Shown piece after piece: positions 47,955-57,642 of a DNA stretch of 64,000 bases. This stretch comes from Apostichopus japonicus (lineage: Eukaryota > Echinodermata > Holothuroidea > Aspidochirotida > Stichopodidae): NCBI RefSeq assembly GCF_037975245.1, contig NC_092568.1, forward strand, positions 14,347,501 to 14,411,500. Direction: 5' to 3'. Below the pieces are notes generated by a model. The model worked only from the letters and a program-made list of their open reading frames with translations. It was not told the origin of the DNA and searched no databases. A program made the position numbers and the translations under genes. Each line of letters starts with the position of its first letter. Positions within the stretch are counted from its first letter, which is position 1.

Positions 47955-49240
47955 GTTAGAACACACTACTGTCAGTCATAGTATACTACTTGTATCGTCC
48001 TCATGTTTTAGGTGCTCTTCCTATGTACATGTGCAGTCACTACCATCAGACATTACATTCAGTATGCTTTAAAGTCAGTTAGAACACACTACTGTCAGTC
48101 ATAGTATACTACTTGTATCGTCCTCATGTTTTAGGTGCTCTTCCTATGTACATGTGCAGTCACTACCATCAGACATTACATTCAGTATGCTTTAAAGTCA
48201 GTTAGAACACACTACTGTCAGTCATAGTATACTACTTGTATCCTCCTCATGTTTTAGGTGCTCTTCCTATGTACATGTGCAGTCACTACCATCAGACATT
48301 AGATTCAGTATGCTTTAAAGTCAGTTAGAACACACTACTGTCAGTCATAGTATACTACTTGTATTGTCCTCATGTTTTAGGTGCTCTTCCTATGTACATG
48401 TGCCGTCACTACCATCAGACATTAGATTCAGTATGCTTTAAAGTCAGTTAGAACACACTACTGTCAGTCATAGTATACTACTTGTATCGTCCTCATGTTT
48501 TAGGTGCTCTTCCTAGGTACATGTGCAGTCACTACCATCAGACATTAGATTCAGTATGCTTTAAAGTCAGTTATGCACACTACTGTCAGTCATAGTATAC
48601 TACTTGTATTGTCCTCATGTTTTAGGTGCTCTTCCTATGTACATGTGCAGTCACTACCATCAGACATTAGATTCAGTACGCTTTAAAGTCAGTTAGAACA
48701 CACTACTGTCAGTCATAGTATACTACTTGTATCGTCCTCATGTTTTAGGTGCTCTTCCTATGTACATGTGCCGTCACTACCATCAGACATTAGATTCAGT
48801 ATGCTTTAAAGTCAGTTAGAACACACTACTGTCAGTCATAGTATACTACTTGTATCGTCCTCATGTTTTAGGTGCTCTTCCTAGGTACATGTGCAGTCAC
48901 TACCATCAGACATTAGATTCAGTATGCTTTAAAGTCAGTTATGCACACTACTGTCAGTCATAGTATACTACTTGTATCGTCCTCATGTTTTAGGTGCTCT
49001 TCCTATGTACATGTGCAGTCACTACCATCAGACATTAGATTCAGTATGCTTTAAAGTCAGTTAGAACACACTACTGTCAGTCATAGTATACTACTTGTAT
49101 TGTCCTCATGTTTTAGGTGCTCTTCCTATGTACATGTGCAGTCACTACCATCAGACATTAGATTCAGTACGCTTTAAAGTCAGTTAGAACACACTACTGT
49201 CAGTCATAGTATACTACTTGTATTGTCCTCATGTTTTAGG
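47955..49240 (+). repeat. 123 bp tandem array, right part
   Basis: About ten further copies of the same monomer. A three-monomer unit of 368 bp is duplicated: GTGCCGTCACTACC at about 48401 and 48769, CTTCCTAGGTACATG at about 48508 and 48876, and GTCAGTTATGCACAC at about 48567 and 48935. The array ends at about 49240 where GTTTTAGGTGC runs into unrelated sequence. Confidence 0.95.
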
Positions 49241-49581
49241 TGCAGACACTATTATCAGTCACAACTTATAGTGTCCTCACATTAAATAATCTCCTCTGTA
49301 GTACATTTGGGACACTATTGCCAGTCATAATTGTTCTTATTTAATTTATTTTGAATTTTAAAATTCTAAGCTTCATTTCATTTGTGGACATAACTGTCAG
49401 TGAAACTGTCCTTACTTATATTTCTCAGTATCTGTTGATATGTCAACAAACATATACTTATAATATTTATAGCTTGCTTTGCATGTTTGGGGTAACATGT
49501 GAGCAGGGGCAGTAGATGAAGAATCTTTTACATGGTATGTTTTATATTGCACTTCTGGACCAATTCATACATGGGTGTGTG

Positions 49582-51246
49582 CAGTGGCGGAGCTAGGGGT
49601 ACTATTCAGGGGGGCGAGAATGGTCTGTAGGGGCGCTTTTTCGACACTATCTAAGCGGAGCGCCACCACAGATTGGCGCAGAGCGTACATAATTTTTTGA
49701 GTAAAGATACTCCCTAGATCGACGGAAATCCCCCTTCCTGGGCCTTGCTAATTTGCAGATAAACTAAGAATAAATAGGGGTTTTGTTAATTAATCCCTTT
49801 AAAAAATCCATCCAAACTATGACACTTTTTAGATGCTGCTTCTTTCAGCACCTTCCGTTTCCTATTTGCACATCCAGATGGTTTATATTTAGGCATTTTG
49901 TGATATTAGAGTTAAAACAAGAAACATGCCTATGGTATCCCGTTGTTCCGATTGTCGACTAACAAATAACCTACTGCACTAATCAACACACTGATCATGT
50001 AGCGGCATATAAGGTAGCCGCGGCGGAACGGGAAAATTGTTGGGGGGCTAAAATGTGGAGACTATCTAAGCGGAGCGCCAACATCGGTTGGCGCAGAGCG
50101 TACAATAAAATTTTGGGTTTTTCAAACCCCCCAGATGGCCGGAAACGGCACTTCCCGAGTGTTTTATGCTGCGAATACCTAGCCCTAAAACATGGGTCTC
50201 AAGCCTGCAATTTCTCAGATTGCACGTAAAAATCTGTAAAAACATTGTAATTTGTATATTCGATGGTGTTTTAAGAGAGTAGCTATTACTCGACGAGTCG
50301 ACGTGTACTCGCAAAGACGTTTTTGAGTGTAGTAAATTACTACTTGCAATTAAATGCAATAATTACAAGGGCGTCGGGAGCTATTTTTGATTGGTACGGC
50401 GGTTCAGAGTGTGGCCAACTATCATAATTATCGGGGGGGACGTTTGGTAGGTCAAACAATGCTACGTGCCACCATGGTTGGCGCGTAGCGTAATTGGAGA
50501 AAATTTTGAAAATATGCCTCCCAGATTACAGGAAATGGCACTTCCCGAGCTTGAAAACAAGACCCCTGCCATGCTAGAGTAGTCACATTTAGCCTACTTG
50601 CCGTCATCATTATTGAAAATTATTGAAACATATACCTCCGAGATTTTTTTGTTTTCCACTTTTTAGTCCTACTTTTTTTTTTTTTTGCGTTGTGAATATT
50701 GGTCTGGCGTTCGCCGGACCTGCCTGTACCGGCTCCGACGCCCCTGAATTAAATAAATGTCACAAGAAAAAACAAAGCATTTCTTAATGTCAACAAATGG
50801 GTAATTCCAAAACCATGTGCAGTTGCCAACAAATTTCTATGACATAGCACTGTCATCATGTCATGTATACAGTACAGGTGAAATGCTAATATTGTGTTTT
50901 TGTTCGTTTAATAATTGATTGCGTTTAAACATAAAGCCATGTTCCACGCCTTGCTTGTACTCGTAGTGTAAACGCAAATGTTGATGAGTGTAGCGTTTAG
51001 CTTATTACCCTCTTATTTAAAACAGTAATATTCGATGAGGCATGATACAGACAATAATTATCCTATTTAATTATTACACCTAAACGTGTGCATCGGACAG
51101 ATCGACAAGTATATGCATTAAAAAATGGGCAGATGCACGTTTCGGAGCCTTGGTAAATATTGGGGGGGCTTATCATGCATTTGCCCCCTCAACTTTTTCA
51201 TTGGGGGGCTGAGCCCCCCCAAGCCCCCCCAGTTCCGCCACCACTG
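49582..51246 (+). mobile_element. Composite TIR element cluster with repeated GCGCCA hairpin boxes
   Basis: The left end CAGTGGCGGAGCTAGGGG and right end CCCAGTTCCGCCACCACTG are roughly inverted, but I find no matching target duplication. Inside are three copies of a box AGCGGAGCGCCA...TTGGCGC.AGCGTAC (about 49654, 50070 and 50461), each able to form a GCGCCA/TGGCGC stem, followed twice by AGATGGCCGGAAACGGCACT-like sequence. A fourth copy is in the element at 60526-62044. The region is probably a nest of related MITEs; the boundaries of individual copies are uncertain. Confidence 0.55.
50366..50746 (+). mobile_element. Nested TIR element (CAAGGGCGTCGG...CCGACGCCCCTG)
   Basis: CAAGGGCGTCGGGAGC on the left and GGCTCCGACGCCCCTG on the right are inverted copies about 380 bp apart, inside the larger cluster. 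The flanks AATAATTA and AATTAAAT do not form a clean duplication. Confidence 0.6.
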
Positions 51247-52699
51247 ATATAACGTACACTGCATGCCAACTTAAAGTTTGGTGTTTATTAATATTTCAGC
51301 CACTGCGCTTGGCGTATTGTCTAAAACTACATGGAAACCCCGTACAGTTTTTAGAAATAGTTTTGCACAAAGGAAGTGCCGATAAATTAAAGACCGCAAT
51401 TAGAGCATTTTGTCAGAAAATAACACCAACAAATGTGACAAATGTCAGTAGGTAGATAAGAGCGCAATAAAAAAGTCAATAATCGTGAATAAGTGAAAAG
51501 TGGTAAAAAGCTGAAAAGGGCGCCAGCAGTCCATTTGACTCCGTCCGGGGGGGGGGGCATCAGCCCCCTGACTGTACGGACCCTCCACCGGGTGTGTGGT
51601 CAGTATAATTGAATTTTTTTTTCAGTTGTATCATTTCCCCAAAATATCATGCATGGCCTACGTACGACAATAACAATTACAATGCAATTCCTGATACATA
51701 TATATATATATAATATATATAGTTATGAATGCGGGCATATGTTTACATTGGTGGATGGTAGCTGGGGCCTATGTGTACCTTGGGCATATGTTTACCAACT
51801 TCTTGGTAAACAAAAGTCTGAGACATTACCATTTCAAATATCGTGCGTTATGTAAACAAGTTTCACTTCGAATGTAGTCAATATGATGGTATTTATCAGA
51901 AATTGACTAAGAAGTGTTTGTATGTTCTTGCTATAAAGATAAATTTTGGTGAAAATATGAGCCTCACTCAGCAGTTTATATAACGTTATTTTCGCATACT
52001 GTGTAGGTAGGGTATATGTCGACCGCAACTTTCCGCGCAATATATGGCAAAACTAGGAAATATATATCAGCGACATTCAGAAATTGTATTAAAGACACTT
52101 TAATGCTACCCTTGGTGACATTTCGGAATATCCTGGTCGTAATATAACAAAAATTGATAATTTTAGACCCTTGCAGTACGAGACTTGTAACGATATGGCG
52201 CCATCAACAGTTTACACACAGCGCAAAGGTTCGTACATGCACGAAGTAGGCTACGACTGTTGTACACAGACCTGTACGTAGTATTACATCATCTTCCCAG
52301 CAACGTAAGTATCTTATTTTAGCTGTAATTTTATCGGTGAAAGACTACTGATAAGGTGCTCACTTGAAACCAAGGCTTACGCATTACCTGTCTATCCCAT
52401 ATACTTCTTCATGTGAAACTTGTTGCCACTAACAGCAGTATTATTTGACCGAAACTGTGCATATTATTAGCCAGTTGTGAAGCATACCTTAGGCCAGCCT
52501 AAGCTAAAAGTATTACTAGGAGGTATCGAGTGTGCCTAGCAAGTACATATCTCATTCATTAGGTTACTCGTTTATATTTGAAGGTCATGAGTAGTCATGA
52601 CCTATGAAAGGCGTACAGAATAAAACTGTAGCTAAGTGGCTGTGGGGTAGAGTTTTGGGGCTTCCTTGCTGTTCTAAAGAATGGTAGCCTAGTAGTAGC
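51247..52699. other. Spacer with a (TA)n tract and possible 5' exon
   Basis: A TA-rich microsatellite is at about 51698-51722. A consensus donor, CCCAGCAAC|GTAAGTATC at 52305, follows sequence with ATGGCGCCATC near 52194, but no open frame long enough to call is seen. It could be an untranslated first exon; this is conjecture. Confidence 0.3.
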
Positions 52700-53285
52700 A
52701 TGGTGGGCGCAAAATTGACACACTTAAGGATTTGATCAACATTGCCTATCAAGGAAAAATCCGAATTACTCAACTGTATGTGTTCAAAGGTGTAGTTCCT
52801 CAGCAATGTAATGATCTCAAAATATTTATGGTTCTGTGCTTATGTACTGTACAATTGAGCAGAATTTGACCACAAAATGTCTGCCGTGTCAAATTCTTTC
52901 ATACCCCTAAATTGACACATTCGTCGATAAGCTAACCGTAGTGTAGGCCTTAGTATACATCCATTGACTTTAGATGCTTCTTGCTATGCTCTGAGCGAAT
53001 AAGCTCAGACAGGTCAGGTCCCAGAAAGTAGTATTATCATATCGAGGTAATGTAGATTGTTTTTAAGGTGTAAGATTTCCAAATGCCCAAAAAATGTGCA
53101 AAACTGGGGGAGGGTGTTCAAAGCTTCAAAATTACCACAATTTGGTCAGCAGATGGCAGAAATGGATTCAAACTCATGAAATATGTAATTCTGCTTGACT
53201 GCAAAAAGTTTAGGTGGGCTGCTGTATCATTGCTAGTAATAATTGAAGGTGCGTCAATTACGGGGGTGCGTCAATTATGAAGCCT
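52700..53285 (-). mobile_element. MITE family 3, inverted copy
   Basis: This is collinear in reverse orientation with 37146-37730, sharing GACACACTTAAGGATTTGAT, GACCACAAAATGTCTGCCG, CATCCATTGACTTTAG and TCAATTATGAAGCCTTTACT. Its right end carries a doubled GGTGCGTCAATTA terminus (GGTGCGTCAATTACGGGG then GGTGCGTCAATTATGAAG). Small open frames here are part of the repeat. Confidence 0.75.
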
Positions 53286-55004
53286 TTACTATATAAGTAC
53301 TAGTTAACTTACATGTAATGTATTGTAATGGTGATACTGAGTGATAGTGATATGCTCTAAGTATCTAGTACTACGTACTACAGTACTGGTATGGTAGTCC
53401 TACAACTTACAAACTACGTGTAGGCTAATCAATTGCAAATTCAATTAATTCAATGCATAACTCACTATAAGAAAGTAAGTATCACATATAGTCAGGTGGC
53501 TTAGCAACAATTTTCAGGATTAACGTAACCTGCATGACAAAAGTACCAAATTTGACATGGAGTTTCTTTTATCTATTGATTTTATCCGTGGAACCCACTT
53601 GATCGGTTCCAATTTTCCAAGATGGTGGCCAAAATCCAAGATGGCCACCAGAAAAAAAGGAAATGTCATTTATCTGGCTGTAAAATTGGAGGTGAACAAA
53701 TAAGGGGTCAATTCAGGTGTTTCCGGGGTCACTGAAACAGATGATGGTCATGGCATGTTGCTTGGGTAACCCATTTCCAAGACGGTGGCCAAAATCCAGG
53801 ATGGCCGCCATCAGAGCTGTAGATGAAGTTATGTCAAAGATTAAGAAAAACTAGCCATTTGCAGGCAGCAATTAACTACTGCAAGGATAAAACAGATCAC
53901 TTCATTGACATCTTGTTGGATAGATGAAGAAATAACTACAGGACACTGTTAACTTTTGTATCTATCCCAGTTAAACTTAGTACAAAGCTTTTTGTCAGAG
54001 TTTAACTTAAAGATGTTCTAGCTGTATTCCAAGTTCCAACATTCAACGTGCCAACTCTACAAGAGATATTGCTCAAGCCAAGCTGGACAATGATCTCTTG
54101 CAACCACTCAGAATCAATCAGTAAAACAACATTTATTATTTCATAGTCTTTGCCAAACTGAACTTTACCAGAAGAACACATACTAGTGAAACACTTAGGA
54201 AGAATGCTGGATTTCCAGGCAAATTTGAAGTCAGAGCTTTTTTGTCGACTACTACAGTCTACAGCTAGAATGTAATCTGATAAGCTTTGAAAGTGATAGC
54301 ATGCTTAATATGTGGCCAGTAAGTACAGATCTTTAAGATACAATTAGTTGATTGGTTGTTATTTCTGTGATCATGGGAGATGTATACATCTCAATTGCTA
54401 CACATACCAATTTTCTTGCAAAATTTTAAGGTTTTGTGTCATGTTATTTTGCAAAAATGGTCTTGATCCGGCTGCAATAGTCTCTTTAAAGCTTTGATAT
54501 AAACTAGTGTTTGCACAAGTAACCCAGGTACCTGCCCAACCGTTCCGAACATACTACCCAGTTCTGACATAAAATGTAAAGATATAATTTTGTTCAAAAT
54601 GTACAAGTTTGTTCAGGAAACTTATTGAAGCATTGCTTTTAATGTTTGCCACAATGCCCTTGAAAAATAATTTACAGTTACTGTAGAAATGTTGATCTGT
54701 CTTGAATCCATAGTCCCCATAATCACAAGCTGCCATTACATCAGAAAACACGTCTGATTCTTCTAGAATTGATGTTTGTTATGCCTAACGTTCGGTTGTA
54801 ACATGAGAACAGGCCTCGGAATATGGCTAATATTTTTGATCAAGTAATGATGCAAAAGTAAGTGCAAACTTCCTAAGTTAAGAAACAACATTGGAGTAGT
54901 TTTTAGTTGTTATGATTTCTTTATGTTATGTTCTATCTGGTAATGTTCTACAGTAATTCTAGAGAAGTTATAAAAGAACCGTTAGGTACCTAACCCCCCC
55001 CCCC
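53286..55004. other. Spacer with a CCAAGATGGTGGCC repeat pair and hAT end relic
   Basis: Two copies of a CAAGATGGTGGCCAAAATCC / AGATGGCCRCC palindromic box are at about 53619-53657 and 53775-53815. A relic of the family 5 hAT left end (TAGTGTTTGCACAAGTAACC) is at 54505-54570 with no right end. A short frame around 54030-54122 (SNIQRANSTRDIAQAKLDND) has no trusted splice sites. Confidence 0.45.
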
Positions 55005-55098
55005 CCCCTCCTTTCTCCTTCATATCTCTACTAACATGAATTCTTTAAAGTGCATTGAATATATTCAAATCAATTGAGGTGTATTTGTTTCTCTTTAG

Positions 55099-55155
55099 CA
55101 AACAGGAAATGAAGACAAGGTCACAAAAAGTATTATCGATGAAGAACCTGTTACA
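55099..55155 (+). CDS. Putative 57 bp exon, acidic (phase 0-0), duplicate A
   Basis: The acceptor TTTGTTTCTCTTTAG and consensus donor GTTACA|GTAAGTAT bound 19 codons: QTGNEDKVTKSIIDEEPVT. The upstream flank (ACATGAATTCTTTAAAG, CAAATCAATTGAGGTGTATT) is repeated before the next exon, so the two arose by duplication. The peptide is acidic and Thr/Ser-rich, suggesting a disordered linker. Confidence 0.65.
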
Positions 55156-55311
55156 GTAAGTATATTCTCTTTATTGTCAAGTGCAAGATGAAGTGCCTGA
55201 ACCACCCCCCCCCCCTCACAATTCTTCATATCTCAACTAACATGAATTCTTTAAAGTTCATTGAATGTCATTTATATTCAAATCAATTGAGGTGTATTTG
55301 TTTCTCTTTAG

Positions 55312-55371
55312 CAATCAGAGAATGAGGAAGAACCAACAGAAAGTGATGTCAGAGATAACTCTCTAGTACCC
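55312..55371 (+). CDS. Putative 60 bp exon, acidic (phase 0-0), duplicate B
   Basis: The acceptor is the same TTTGTTTCTCTTTAG and the donor GTACCC|GTAAGT. It holds 20 codons: QSENEEEPTESDVRDNSLVP. It lies about 210 bp after duplicate A with near-identical intron sequence before the acceptor. It joins 55155 and 55813 without frame change. Confidence 0.7.
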
Positions 55372-55812
55372 GTAAGTTTTGTTGCACTTTGTTGCACTTG
55401 TTTTCCATTCTGTTGTTTCTGACAAATTTGTTTATAAGTCAGGTAAGTTGCAGACATTTATGGATATGATCGCACCTGTACACTAGCTCTTTTTACCACA
55501 CAGAAAAAGAGATGCTCTGATAAGCCCTTTCTCTGAAGAGTTAAAGACTTTGTATTTCTTTGGAGGTGTGAGTGTGTGTGTGTGTGTGGGGGGGGGGTAG
55601 CATGGGATTGGCTGGTAATCAGTTTGTTCATGGCTGAGTGCCAGAATTTCGTGCTGGCTCACCAGTCAAAAGTTGACTGACTGCTGATTAAGTACACTGG
55701 TTTGAAACCACAAATATATTTCATATATAATACACTTATATTTAGTATTGCCCTTTATTTAAAATACTTTCATTTTACTTCATTCAAATCTACCAAATGA
55801 AATTTCTTCTAG

Positions 55813-55872
55813 GCAGTAACCAATGACAGTTTCAGCCTGGAATGTAATCCTTCTACTTTGTTGATCATCTAA
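55813..55872 (+). CDS. Putative terminal coding exon
   Basis: The acceptor AAATTTCTTCTAG enters in phase 0, as required by the previous exon. The peptide is AVTNDSFSLECNPSTLLII, then TAA at 55870-55872. Downstream, AATAAA signals occur at 56087-56092 and about 56241-56246, consistent with the 3' end of a plus-strand gene. The upstream part of this gene cannot be fixed; 42828 and 44732 are candidates. Confidence 0.6.
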   Translation, partial: AVTNDSFSLECNPSTLLII

Positions 55873-56086
55873 GAAAGATTCATCAATAGAAATTAAGCTG
55901 TGTAAAACAGAGCAATATAAATCATGCTCATCTAATTAATACTGTAGTTTGTTTAACAGCCTTTACTGTACATTAACTTTGACAAAGTCTTGCTTTTATT
56001 TAACAGTTTTGATTGATTGATTAATTGATTATGTTTGACTATTTGAATATCTACTTTTATTGCAACCCCATTTAAAGAAAACATTT

Positions 56087-56092
56087 AATAAA
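56087..56092 (+). terminator. Candidate polyadenylation signal
   Basis: AATAAA lies 215 bp after the putative stop codon at 55872. A second AATAAA follows at about 56241. The sequence is AT-rich, so chance occurrence is not negligible. Confidence 0.4.
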
Positions 56093-57642
56093 ATGGATAA
56101 ATATTGGACTATGTAAATGTGTTAAAGACTGTAAGATATCTCTTTGCAATTGCAAAGCAAGAAAGCAAATTGAAAGTGCATCATGTGTCAATGGAGCAAA
56201 TAGGATAGTGCATGACCCTAACCTGTTAGGATCACCTTAAATAAACTTAATTTTGACATTGTAATAATGTGTCAGAACTATTACATGCTTGCATGTTATT
56301 CCATACAGATAGCAATTATCCCCTATGCATAACTTTAACTTGATTCAGTCCCATGATGAAATGTTGAAAGGAATAGTATATCTTAAAGTATTCAGCAGAA
56401 AGCTGACAAGTCAATACCAAATAAATTTGAAAAGGCAAAAATGGTACTGCATAGAATCCAATATTTAAGCACTACACTGAGGTTGATCTGTATACATCTT
56501 ATTGCCATTTATAATGCATTTGAGATTTCTAGTGGATAAATTTCATGTTCATAGTGTATATATATCTGATATCTGTAAATGTTTGTTCATCCATTCAATA
56601 ACTTTTAGAAATTGTGTATGCCCAGTTAGAATACTCACTCTAAAACCACATTGAGAGTTGCCTCCTCTGTTGATTGCCTAATTTTGTTAATGCAGACAAT
56701 ACTGAATGTACAGAGGTTAACATTGACCCCTTTTTACCCTGTTTGTAATGGGGAGAAACATTGGGGCTGTAAAAATGATCCCTTGGCTTCTGTTTTACAA
56801 CAGATGGCAAGGGGATGGGGAATGCCTTGTCCTCCATTGCTTTAGATAACCTGTGCATTAAGGTCAAAAGTAGCAATGCTGGACATTTCACTATTAATAT
56901 AGCATACTTAATAATGTTTCCCCACTCCGAAACATCTCCCCTTTCTCTTCAATCTCCACCCTACCCCTCCTCTAAACCTGTTACGCAGACCCAATGCAAG
57001 ATTACATTGAAAGTTTCCTCCCTTTTCGATTGCCTTATTATGTTATAGATAACATTCAATTTACGTCGAGGTTAACATAGACCCCAATTATCCATATTTG
57101 CAATGGGCCACAGGGATTCATTGTGGGCTATCAAATGTTCCCCCAGCTGGCTACCATTTAGAAGCAAAGGGTAGATTTCTTGGTAGTCCTGATTTATCCC
57201 CCCTCCCTCTTATCCTCCCCTCCTTGTTTGGCTAAACTACAGGAAATATCCCTACTCTACTTTTATTATCCAACCGATTTAATTTCACCCTCTCTATCTT
57301 CACCCATTCTCCATGCCCTAGTATGCATGAACCACTGTAAAATCAAATTGAGAGGTGCTTCCTTTATTGTCTAATTTGATAACTGCAATACTCAATGTAT
57401 AGAGGTTAACATTGACCCCATTTTACACTGTTTCCAACGGGGGGAGCCAGGGGGGGTGGTGTTATCATTGGGGGCTGTGAAATGTACCCCCAGCTGGCAT
57501 CTGGAAGCTGAGGGTAGACTTCTTGGTGATTATGTTTTAAAGTCTTCCCTGTGGATGCTGTGTCTTTCTCCCACCCCCTCCCCCCTCGTTTGTCTAAGCT
57601 ACTGGGCATACTCCTGCCCTGTTTTTTCAAATGTCAGCGGTA

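Noticed and set aside
45488-49240. Coding repeat protein from the 123 bp (41-codon) array
   Set aside because: Stops occur in every frame of the monomer.
50066-50359. 97-codon minus open frame
   Set aside because: It overlaps the repeated GCGCCA hairpin box and TIR element sequence, which occurs again at 60600-60710 in a non-coding context.
49582-51246. Single hAT element with defined target duplication
   Set aside because: The ends are only roughly inverted and the flanks (GGTGTGTG and ATATAACG) do not match, so it is described as a composite cluster instead.
53976-54122. Possible exon around SNIQRANSTRDIAQAKLDND
   Set aside because: A stop lies directly upstream, no convincing acceptor is present, and two other frames are equally open.
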